From positions 1 to 20,204 of the IMG/VR virus record IMGVR_UViG_3300045612_000222: DNA of 20,204 nt; one strand, written 5' to 3'. The stretch's first letter is position 1; each line of letters begins with the position of its first letter. Source of the stretch: a virus. Under the pieces are notes generated by a model that searched no databases, was not told where the DNA came from, and saw nothing but the letters and a program-made list of their open reading frames with translations. Positions 12,662 through 20,204 of this stretch are shown here, one piece after another. The position numbers were made by a program, and so were the translations under genes.

Positions 12662-14766
12662 TGGCTAAAGTTTTTTCTTCTCCTCTTGTTTCTGCATCAA
12701 ATAATATTATTCTTTTTTCGAGAGGAGCAAAACAACTATCAAGAGTTCAAAGGCAGTTAGTTCAGTTTGATGCATTTATAAAAACTAAAACTATTGAAAT
12801 TGAAAAAGATAAACTACCAAGTAAGAAAAAAATCAAAGAACTTGCAAATTTAAATGTTGCATCAACTTTTGGTTCTCCCAGTGGTTTGTTGAGTGGATTG
12901 GCTAGTGGTGCTCTTGATATTGCTGGTTTTCTTGGGAATATGTTTCCAGCAAGAGGAAAAACAGGAAAACCAGGAAGATTACCAGCAAGAATAAAAGCAC
13001 CAAAACCAACAGTCAGAGGTTCAAACTTAAAACTTGGTGGATTGAGAGCAGTTGGAGTTGTAAATGCTTTATTTGCTGGACTTGATTTTGCGACTGGATT
13101 GCAAGAAGGCGAAAGTGTAGGAAAATCAGCAACTGGTGCTGTTGGTTCTCTTGCTGGAAGTTTACTTGGTGGTGCAATCGGACAAGCACTTATTCCAATT
13201 CCCGGAGTTGGATTTGTACTTGGAAGTATGGCTGGTGGATTTTTGGGTGGTTATACTGCAGATAGAGTATATGAAGGTGGAAGTTATATAAAGAAAAAAT
13301 TAAATGAAAGATTGAAGAAACAAGAAGCAGCACAGGCACAGAAGGTGGCATCTAATAATAATTTTGATGATATAGTGAATAAATTTAGTGAGTCTGTAGG
13401 AAAGTTTGAAAACTTTGTATATAATTCATTTGCAAATGTAATCAATGCTGCAGCATCTGCTTCTGGTTCTGCTCAAGAAGGTGCTCCAATGGAATATGGT
13501 CCACCAGAACCAGAACTTCAACCAGGAAAAGATACTGGACAAGAACTGCAAGATGTAGAAGCAGAAGGTGGAAAAAAACCTAGCCGATCAATTATAACTT
13601 CTCGTTTTGGTCCACGTAATGGTAGGCAACATTACGGAACAGATTATGGAGAAAATGCTGGAACTCCCGTAAGTGTAATTCAACCAGGAAATGTTCAATT
13701 TGCTGGATATACTAGTGGGGGTGGAAATACTGTACATATAGATCATCCAGATGGTTCTCAGACTAGATATTTGCACTTTCAAAAAACACCAAATGTAAAA
13801 ACTGGACAACAAATAGAACCAGGTACAGTTATTGGATATGTCGGAAATACTGGTAGATCTAGGGGACCACATTTACATTTTGAATATGCTCCACCGGGTC
13901 AAGGATCTATAGATTCAGCTCCTTATGCAGACAAGTATTTTAGATTCGGTGGAAATGTTAAAGTAAAACCAAAGGCAGGAGTTTCGAGAGCAGGTTCTAA
14001 CCCTTTTGTTTTAGAATTACACGCAGACCCAAATGCAAAAGGACAAAAGACAGGATTAATCCCAAGCAATATCAGTCCAGATACTGCTGTCTCACAAGCA
14101 CTTGTGTCTAGTTTTGGAACTTATGGTAAAAATTATAGAGGAGGGTTGGGTGTTACAAATAGAGGTGGAAATATTCTAGAAACAGATATGGCAGTGGGCG
14201 CTAAAAAAAATGCAGAAGAAATAGTTAAAGCAATGTTGAAAGACCCTAAACGTGCATATCACATTTTTGCAGGACACGCTGATGTAACAAAAGGTGAAAC
14301 TGGTGCTCCTGGAGAAAAGGAATATAATTTGAGAACTGCTGAATTGGTTGAAAAATTAGCAACAGCACGGGGACTAAATTTAATTTATCATAGATCTATT
14401 AATGCAAATAATCCAGGTGATCCAAATTCAAATTTTTCTAGAATTGAAGCAATAATGAAAAATGCTTCAAAATCACAAGCAACACAACCAACAACAACAC
14501 CACAAGTTCAATCGATACCTAAACCACTGGTAACACAAAAAAAATTAGAGCAATATCCAACATACAATCAGCAACAATCAAGTGTAACTATAATGCCAAT
14601 AATGATGGGAGGTAATCAAGGTGGTGGTGGACAACAACAAAAACCTGTTTTTATTCCAGTTGGTGGTGGTGGAGGTGGAACTGTTGTTCTTCCTGGACCA
14701 AGTGAAGGACAGATAGTAAATAGTTTAATAAAATCTATGTTACTTACAAATCTTTCAGGTACATAA
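12661..14766 (+). CDS. Tail protein with M23 peptidase and permuted amidase-like domain
   Basis: A 701-residue protein starting at ATG 12661, which overlaps the previous TGA by one base (TGATG); an in-frame GTG sits just before it. Residues 70-205 are Gly/Ala-rich and hydrophobic, including a glycine-zipper-like stretch (GSLAGSLLGGAIGQALIP). Residues 310-409 are an M23 (LytM-type) metallopeptidase: H324 and D328 (HYGTD), H372 (YLHF), H404 and H406 (HLHF), as in LytM. Residues 446-602 resemble an N-acetylmuramoyl-L-alanine amidase (Amidase_3) with its halves in swapped order (see findings). A Q-rich and Gly-rich tail (SVTIMPIMMGG) ends the protein, similar to the neighbour. Probably a tail-borne peptidoglycan hydrolase or tape-measure-like protein. 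Confidence 0.8.
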   Translation: MAKVFSSPLVSASNNIILFSRGAKQLSRVQRQLVQFDAFIKTKTIEIEKDKLPSKKKIKELANLNVASTFGSPSGLLSGLASGALDIAGFLGNMFPARGKTGKPGRLPARIKAPKPTVRGSNLKLGGLRAVGVVNALFAGLDFATGLQEGESVGKSATGAVGSLAGSLLGGAIGQALIPIPGVGFVLGSMAGGFLGGYTADRVYEGGSYIKKKLNERLKKQEAAQAQKVASNNNFDDIVNKFSESVGKFENFVYNSFANVINAAASASGSAQEGAPMEYGPPEPELQPGKDTGQELQDVEAEGGKKPSRSIITSRFGPRNGRQHYGTDYGENAGTPVSVIQPGNVQFAGYTSGGGNTVHIDHPDGSQTRYLHFQKTPNVKTGQQIEPGTVIGYVGNTGRSRGPHLHFEYAPPGQGSIDSAPYADKYFRFGGNVKVKPKAGVSRAGSNPFVLELHADPNAKGQKTGLIPSNISPDTAVSQALVSSFGTYGKNYRGGLGVTNRGGNILETDMAVGAKKNAEEIVKAMLKDPKRAYHIFAGHADVTKGETGAPGEKEYNLRTAELVEKLATARGLNLIYHRSINANNPGDPNSNFSRIEAIMKNASKSQATQPTTTPQVQSIPKPLVTQKKLEQYPTYNQQQSSVTIMPIMMGGNQGGGGQQQKPVFIPVGGGGGGTVVLPGPSEGQIVNSLIKSMLLTNLSGT

Positions 14767-16082
14767 TGTCAATCGCAGTCGCCGCATTTAAACCAAATTA
14801 TTTTGGTATACAATCTTTGAATGGTAAAAATACTGTTGATGTAACTAATTCTTTATTATTTTTTGATTATTTTGAAGATTTATTATCTCCTTGTGTAACA
14901 GCAATCGCTCAAATTATAAACTCATCTTCATTATTTAATATTCTTCCAATTCGTGGTGGGGAGAAGGTTTCGATTAGTATAAATACTGCTTCTGGTGAAT
15001 TCTTACTTGATGGTGATACTGCATTATATGTGAATAAAGTAAGTGGATTAGATGCACAAACTCCAAGTGAAACTTTTACATTACATATGGTTTCTCGTGA
15101 AGCACTTACAAATGAAACTTCAAGATGTGAAAGAAAATATAATGAAACTACAATCGATAATCACGTAAATAGCATACTTAAAGATGTTTTAAAAACAAAA
15201 AAAATTAATAGTAAAAATATAGAAACAACATCTAATAGTTATTCTTTTATTGGAAATAATAAAAAACCTTTTCATATTTTAACTTGGTTGGGACCGAAAT
15301 CTGTATCTGCAGTATCTGGTGGCGGAGGAATTTCGGGAGATGGTGAATATGCTTCCGCAAAAGGTACGGCAGGATTTTTGTTTTATGAAAATAGAGATGG
15401 ATTTAATTTTAGAAGTATTGACAGTTTAGTTTCAAATACACAAGTACAAAAACAAAGTGCAAATAAAGAACAAATACCAACTTATTTTTATACCCAAATT
15501 ATAGAAAATAGTGTCGAAAATAATGAATTTAAAATATTAAATTATGAATTTGAAAAAAATATAGATTTGATGAAATCATTAAGAGTTGGAATGTATGTAA
15601 ATAAAAGTTATTTTTATGATTTATATTCAAATACTTTGGATATTTATACTTATAAATTAAAAGAAGAAATTGGCAACAAATTAGGTAATAAAGATATTAG
15701 TCTTTCTGATGAATTTGGTGATAGTATTAGTCGTATTATGGTTCGTGTTTCTGATAGAGGCGTATTGAATAATGATGGATCTATTTCTGCAAAATTAAGA
15801 AGTGGTGCTGATATGGCTAAATCTTTTTCAAGATATAATATTTTGTTTACTCAGGCACTAAATATGATTGTACCTTGTAATATTACATTAAAAGTTGGAA
15901 GTATTATTCGCGCAGTTTTTCCGAGAATAGATAGAACTGATAATAAAAGCGCCGATGATGAACAAAGTGGAAATTATTTAATTAAAAATTTGAGGCACCA
16001 TTTTGAGGGTGGACAAATGATTACGAGCCTGAGATTAATTCGTGATAGTTATGGTTTTTATGGAAAAAATAATATTTTTTAA
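14766..16082 (+). CDS. gp27: gp27-like baseplate hub protein
   Basis: A 438-residue hub protein. The start FKPNYFGIQSLNGK followed by VDVTNSLLFFDYFEDLLSP, then VSREALTNETSR, and the mid-protein GTAGFLFYENRDGFNFRSID are blocks I recognise from gp27-type hubs of marine T4-like phages. In T4 three gp27 molecules form the channel at the baseplate centre and hold gp5. The ATG shares one base with the preceding TAA (TAATG). It is followed by a 5-base gap, a small protein, and the gp5-like gene, as expected for hub partners. Confidence 0.75.
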   Translation: MSIAVAAFKPNYFGIQSLNGKNTVDVTNSLLFFDYFEDLLSPCVTAIAQIINSSSLFNILPIRGGEKVSISINTASGEFLLDGDTALYVNKVSGLDAQTPSETFTLHMVSREALTNETSRCERKYNETTIDNHVNSILKDVLKTKKINSKNIETTSNSYSFIGNNKKPFHILTWLGPKSVSAVSGGGGISGDGEYASAKGTAGFLFYENRDGFNFRSIDSLVSNTQVQKQSANKEQIPTYFYTQIIENSVENNEFKILNYEFEKNIDLMKSLRVGMYVNKSYFYDLYSNTLDIYTYKLKEEIGNKLGNKDISLSDEFGDSISRIMVRVSDRGVLNNDGSISAKLRSGADMAKSFSRYNILFTQALNMIVPCNITLKVGSIIRAVFPRIDRTDNKSADDEQSGNYLIKNLRHHFEGGQMITSLRLIRDSYGFYGKNNIF

Positions 16083-16087
16083 AAAAT

Positions 16088-16294
16088 ATGAAAATTCAAG
16101 AAATTATTTATAATATATGTGAAGAACTAAATTCTTCTCCAAACGAACAAAGAAGAAGGTATCTTGAAGAATATCTTCAGGATATTTTATCCTATCAAAA
16201 GAACAATTCAAATCAAGTTATGGTTCCAACTTCACTGGAATTATATTACAACGAACATCCAGAAGCACTAGAGTGTAGAATATACGATGATTGA
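16088..16294 (+). CDS. Small conserved phage protein between gp27 and gp5 (function unknown)
   Basis: A 68-residue helical protein rich in charged residues, with an RRRYLEEYLQDILSYQKNN helix and a C-terminal VPTSLELYYNEHPEALECRIYDD. I recall the LELYC-x-x-NP-x-A-x-EC-x-x-YE/D ending from small cyanophage proteins, with no known role. Coding is supported by the 8-base overlap with the gp5-like gene and by the absence of any gap on either side. Confidence 0.7.
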   Translation: MKIQEIIYNICEELNSSPNEQRRRYLEEYLQDILSYQKNNSNQVMVPTSLELYYNEHPEALECRIYDD

Positions 16295-19100
16295 AGAAGC
16301 TTTATTAAAATCTAATTATATTGGAAAAGATGGATTTATTTGGTGGATAGGTCAAGTTGCACATTCATCTGTTTGGGCAGAAAAATCTGAGATTTCTTTA
16401 GAAGATACTGGTGAAGTATGGGGATCGAGATGTAAGGTAAGAATTATTGGTTATCATTCTTTTGATGGTAATATTCTCCCCGATAATGATTTACCTTGGG
16501 CACAAATAATGTTGGATCCTTCTTTTGGAAGTGCTCAAGGAGGTATTGGAGGAACGATACATCTGAGAGGTGGCGAAACTTGTTTTGGATTTTTCTTAGA
16601 TGGAGATGATGCACAACAACCAGTAATTGTTGGATTGCTTTATCGTAGCAGTGGAACTAAAAATTTACAAACAGAAGGTGTTATAGAAAAAGAAAAAAGT
16701 TCAAGATTTAAACCTTTTAGTGGACATCCTGGAAATTTAGTTAAACCATCACAAAGAGATAGTAGAACTTCAAAGGTTTTTACTACTCAACTAGAAACTC
16801 CTCCTATTTCTCAATCGGACATAACAAAAATTGCCTTTAACTCAAACTTTGGTTTTTCGAGTTCATTCACTACAAATGTTTCAGCAATACCACAATATGG
16901 TGATAAAATTGCAGGAGTTAAATTGGGTATTCCTGCTGCATCAACTCTTGCAGTAGAAAAAAAAGCAGATATTACTTTGGTTAAGCCAAATGGATGTCAA
17001 AATAATTTAATCGGTCAAATATCACAAATACTGCAAAATTTTAAAGCAGTTACGAATGGACTTGATAGATATTTAAATTCTTATATTGATCCAATATTAA
17101 ATGAAATTGTAAATATTAAAAATTTAATTAAAAAAACAGCAGGACAAGTTCTTGGAATTGTAAAATTAATTATTAATAATTTAAGAGCAACTATTTTTAA
17201 GTGTATTACAAAATTATTTACTAAGTTGGTTGGATTGATAGTTCCAATTCCTCAACAGGTATTTATTTTAGAGGCAATGAAAAAAATATTAGATATAATT
17301 TTTTGCATTCTTGAAAAACTTCCTGGAAATCTTCTTAAATTTATTGAAGATATGCTTAATGAATTAGTTTCTCCAATAAATGCACCCGTCTGTGCAATCG
17401 ATCAACTTACTGCTGGTATTCTTTCTCAATTAATGAGTTTGATTGAAAATGCACTTGAGAGTGTTATGTCTGGAATTAGTTGGTTGACTGGTGGTATTTC
17501 TTCGATTAGTGGAATTTTAAATGAAGCAAGTTCACTAGCATCACAAATTTTAAGTTTTCTTGAATGTACTGGACTTGCCTGTAAAAAACCAAGTGTTTGG
17601 GCTTCTAAATTTGGACCAAATGAAAAAGATGTTGATAACTGGCAAGATATGGTATCTAATGTGAATGTGCTAAATGCATTGAGTAAAGATTTAGGATCAA
17701 TTGAAAATGCAATTAAGGAAACTCCAATTTATGGTGGAATAAATAGAAGATTTAATTCATTATTTGATACTTGTAATCAAAAAGTATCAAATCCAACAAA
17801 TCAAGACGATATAATTCCACTTCCTCCTGGAGTTAAATATCCAAATTGTATTCCTCCAATCGTAAGAATTGTTGGAGATGGAACTGGTGCAAGTGCAATT
17901 CCAGTTGTTGGACAAAATGGATCTATTTTTTCAATAGAAATGACTAATACTGGGAATGGATATACAATAGAACCAACAGTATCAATTGTAGATAATAGTG
18001 GTTATGGTAATGGAGCTACGGCACAGGCAATTGTCGAAAACGGAAAAGTTACATCAATTTATGTAATTACTTATGGTTCTGGTTATTGTCCTGGAAATTA
18101 TACTGGAATTGGGACAACTAGACCTGGAATTGGAACAACCAATACCAATAGTCCATCTATTTTATTGAAATTATTTTCCACTAAAAATGATATTTTAGAA
18201 GGAGATAATTTTGATGTTGTCTTGAATACTGAAAATGTAAAAGATGGTGCAACATTTGATTATACTATTTCTGGTGTTGGAATAAATCAAATCGATAAAG
18301 ATTTAAAGGGAACCTTTACAATAAATAATAAAAATTCTGTTTTACCAATTAAAACAAAAAATAATTTTATAAATGATAAAGAATTATTTACATTAAAATT
18401 AGATAATTATAGTAATTTTGTAGATGTTTTAATTCGTAAAAAACAAATACCAGTTGAAGACACTCTATATACTTTAACTTCCTCTCGTAATTATATTACT
18501 GCTGGTGAAGCATTTACTATTATTTTATCCACAAAAAACATACCAGACAATACTTTGGTTTCATATTCAATCTCTGAAATTGATAATAGGTTAATAAATA
18601 ATTTACCCTTAATTGAATCCTTTAAAATTATACAAGGAAAATCACAATTATTAGTAAAAACAAGAGATGATATAATTACAGATAATGTAGTATTTAAATT
18701 ATCATTGGATAATAAGCAAGCATCAATTTCAGTATTAATTAAGGCAAAAATAAAAGCACCATCACCTCCTCCTCCTGGAATTCGAACTGATGTAACTGGG
18801 TGTATTGAAAAAATTGTAGTATTATCTCCTGGATATGGTTATACGACTGGTGATAGAATTACTGACGGTAAAAATTTATATACTCCAATTGTTTCTCCAA
18901 ATAGTGGTGCAATTGTAAATGTATTATCATTAAATAATCCAATTTGTGGATTTGATACACCACCAAATCTTATTATAAATACAAACACTGGTATTGGTGC
19001 GGAAGTTATTCCACTTATGAAGTATTATCCTTCTTATGAAACACTAAACCAACAAAAAATATCAATAGTAGGAATCAAAACAGTGATAGATTGTGTATGA
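16287..19100 (+). CDS. gp5: gp5-like hub protein with OB-fold, helical core and adhesin-like repeats
   Basis: A 937-residue protein. Residues 1-125 match the gp5 N-terminal OB-fold: WWIGQVAHSS..., CKVRIIGYH, LPWAQIMLDPSF, GGIGGTIHLRGG, GFFLDGDDAQQPVIVGLL, comparable to T4 gp5 WFVGVVE... VRVRVVGLH... LPWMSVIQP... SGIGGSV... YGHFLD. No lysozyme catalytic region follows. Residues 240-430 are long amphipathic helices. Residues 525-600 form a beta domain with a GNGYTIEPTVSIVDNSGYG repeat unit, with a second weaker copy at residues 838-912. Residues 625-717 and 725-820 are two Calx-beta/SASxxSVNEG-type Ig-like repeats. A proline run (SPPPPG) separates the last part. In T4 gp5 with gp27 forms the needle-bearing hub. 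Confidence 0.8.
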   Translation: MIEEALLKSNYIGKDGFIWWIGQVAHSSVWAEKSEISLEDTGEVWGSRCKVRIIGYHSFDGNILPDNDLPWAQIMLDPSFGSAQGGIGGTIHLRGGETCFGFFLDGDDAQQPVIVGLLYRSSGTKNLQTEGVIEKEKSSRFKPFSGHPGNLVKPSQRDSRTSKVFTTQLETPPISQSDITKIAFNSNFGFSSSFTTNVSAIPQYGDKIAGVKLGIPAASTLAVEKKADITLVKPNGCQNNLIGQISQILQNFKAVTNGLDRYLNSYIDPILNEIVNIKNLIKKTAGQVLGIVKLIINNLRATIFKCITKLFTKLVGLIVPIPQQVFILEAMKKILDIIFCILEKLPGNLLKFIEDMLNELVSPINAPVCAIDQLTAGILSQLMSLIENALESVMSGISWLTGGISSISGILNEASSLASQILSFLECTGLACKKPSVWASKFGPNEKDVDNWQDMVSNVNVLNALSKDLGSIENAIKETPIYGGINRRFNSLFDTCNQKVSNPTNQDDIIPLPPGVKYPNCIPPIVRIVGDGTGASAIPVVGQNGSIFSIEMTNTGNGYTIEPTVSIVDNSGYGNGATAQAIVENGKVTSIYVITYGSGYCPGNYTGIGTTRPGIGTTNTNSPSILLKLFSTKNDILEGDNFDVVLNTENVKDGATFDYTISGVGINQIDKDLKGTFTINNKNSVLPIKTKNNFINDKELFTLKLDNYSNFVDVLIRKKQIPVEDTLYTLTSSRNYITAGEAFTIILSTKNIPDNTLVSYSISEIDNRLINNLPLIESFKIIQGKSQLLVKTRDDIITDNVVFKLSLDNKQASISVLIKAKIKAPSPPPPGIRTDVTGCIEKIVVLSPGYGYTTGDRITDGKNLYTPIVSPNSGAIVNVLSLNNPICGFDTPPNLIINTNTGIGAEVIPLMKYYPSYETLNQQKISIVGIKTVIDCV

Positions 19101-19657
19101 GAAACCCATTTGCTAGACAACTTCCAGGATTTAGAATTGAAGCAGGAACAGATAGTGCTAAAAATGGAAAAATAGATGTTGCCTGTACGACTGATAAAGG
19201 GCAGGGAATTATTATGTACGATAATGGAAATTGTGATTTTGTTGTGAATAAAACTTCAAAAGAGGTTGTTGGACATAATATTGATGATGATAATTCTCCA
19301 GCAAAAATAATTGAGGCTATAAATGGAGATATTCATTTAAAAGCATCTAATGGAACTATTATTCTTCAAGCAAAAAATATTCGTATTGTTGGTATAGATG
19401 GAACGGAGGGGGAAGTTACAATTGAAGCATCTAAAATTGTAAAAATAAATGCTCCAAACGTAGAAATTCAATCTAGTGGTGCTGCAACAATTGCAGCAGC
19501 ACAAGCAGTAAATATTTCAGGATCCACTACTGACATTTCTGCTAATACTCAAACCACAATTTCTAGTGGTATAGATGCAGCATCTTCTTCAATTTTGGGT
19601 CAAGTTATAACATCGATTAAAAAATTCAAAAATTTCTTTAATTCTATTTGTGAATAA
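19097..19657 (+). CDS. Beta-helical spike protein (gp5 C-terminal/VgrG-like)
   Basis: A 186-residue protein starting at ATG 19097, which overlaps the preceding TGA by four bases (ATGA); an upstream TTG is less likely. The N-terminal 60 residues form a globular beta part. Residues 75-150 have regular short strands of alternating hydrophobic residues (GDIHLKASNGTIILQAKNI..., GEVTIEASKIVKINAPNVEI, AATIAAAQAVNISG), like the triple-stranded beta-helix of gp5/VgrG spikes. It probably supplies the membrane-piercing needle that T4 encodes as the C-terminus of gp5. Its last 25 residues are helical. Confidence 0.72.
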   Translation: MRNPFARQLPGFRIEAGTDSAKNGKIDVACTTDKGQGIIMYDNGNCDFVVNKTSKEVVGHNIDDDNSPAKIIEAINGDIHLKASNGTIILQAKNIRIVGIDGTEGEVTIEASKIVKINAPNVEIQSSGAATIAAAQAVNISGSTTDISANTQTTISSGIDAASSSILGQVITSIKKFKNFFNSICE

Positions 19658-20204
19658 TGGCTGATCTCACAATTGCAAATGTAGGTGAAAAATTAATAGT
19701 CGGTCAAGTTGATACTTCATTTTTGACTGCTAGTTCTAGATTACTCCCTGGTACTTCTGTTTTGAATGGTCCTGTTTATATTGGAATGCCCACTCAAATA
19801 GGAGTAGCAAGAGCGGCTTGTATGATTGGACCACCAATTTCAATTGCACTTCCAGTATCTTTAGAAGTTACAGGTATTACAAATCTTTTAGGTAATTTGA
19901 ATGTTTTTGGTCTTTCTACCTTTAATGGTGCTTCTATTTTTAATGGTGTTGCGACAAAAAATGGAGCAGATATTTCAAATGGTGTGAAACTAAATAATGG
20001 TTCTCATCTTACAAATGCATCAAAGATAGTTAATGGATCATTACTTGTAAATGGTCTTTGTACTGTTACTGGATTATTTACTGCTGCTGGTGGTATTACT
20101 GCACCATCTAAGTTCTTTGATATTTTACATCCAACAAAAGAAAATCATAGACTTAGACACGGATGTTTAGAAGGACCAGAAAATGCAGTTTATATTCGTG
20201 GTCG
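19657..20204 (+). CDS. Fibre- or spike-tip-like structural protein (N-terminal part)
   Basis: The ORF begins at ATG 19657 (one-base TAATG overlap) and runs off the window after 182 codons. Residues 1-62 (VGEKLIVGQVDTS...LLPGTSVLNGPVYIGMP...AACMIGPPIS) are compact and glycine/proline-rich, a little like PAAR-type tips. Residues 70-145 contain a beta-solenoid with repeated N-G strands (NLNVFGLSTFNGASIFNGV...). It then has FFDILHPTKENHRLRHGCLE, a segment I know from cyanophage fibre and tail proteins, where it precedes VYxRGR. A tip or fibre role is inferred; the end is missing. Confidence 0.7.
   Translation, partial: MADLTIANVGEKLIVGQVDTSFLTASSRLLPGTSVLNGPVYIGMPTQIGVARAACMIGPPISIALPVSLEVTGITNLLGNLNVFGLSTFNGASIFNGVATKNGADISNGVKLNNGSHLTNASKIVNGSLLVNGLCTVTGLFTAAGGITAPSKFFDILHPTKENHRLRHGCLEGPENAVYIRG

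Overview
The window reads as part of a T4-like myovirus (order Caudoviricetes) that most likely infects a marine picocyanobacterium, Prochlorococcus or Synechococcus. The T4 synteny gp33-gp59-gp32 is intact. It is followed by a tail and baseplate module (gp53, gp48, gp4, a gp19-like protein, gp26, gp27, a gp5-like hub). Cyanophage hallmarks are ThyX, PhoH, a DUF1825 protein and very compact AT-rich genes with 1-8 base overlaps. I see no tRNA, rRNA, CRISPR, transposon or integrase. The family names come from memory of protein families, without a database search.

Region 1 (1-5937, + strand) is nucleotide metabolism and replication/transcription. It holds the tail of an unidentified gene, thyX, a small conserved protein, phoH split by a 420-residue intein, a RecB/MGME1-like nuclease, gp33 (late transcription co-activator), gp59 (helicase loader), a DUF1825 protein and gp32 (single-stranded DNA-binding protein). 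gp32 has its own textbook sigma-70 promoter (TTGACA-N17-TATAAT), a good ribosome binding site and a strong intrinsic terminator.

Region 2 (6009-9143, - strand) is a tight four-gene block transcribed toward gp32. In transcription order it is gp4 (head completion), an unknown conserved protein, gp48 (tube cap) and gp53 (baseplate wedge).

Region 3 (9175-20204, + strand) holds the tail tube and hub genes: a gp19/gp54-family tube protein, gp26, a 58-codon -1 frame ORF joined to gp26 by a perfect T_TTT_TTC slippery site, a 618-residue SleB-like hydrolase protein, a 701-residue protein with an M23 peptidase and what looks like a circularly permuted Amidase_3 domain, gp27-like hub, a small conserved protein, a gp5-like OB-fold protein without lysozyme but with adhesin-like repeats, a separate beta-helical spike protein, and the start of a fibre/spike-like protein that runs off the window.

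The most interesting points are: a class 3 intein (Pro at its first residue, W-C-T triad) in PhoH carrying an embedded NUMOD1-like DNA-binding segment; the predicted gp26 frameshift, analogous to lambda G/GT; the permuted amidase; and a CTAAATA(C/T) motif found 21-24 bases before three start codons, which looks like this phage's late promoter.
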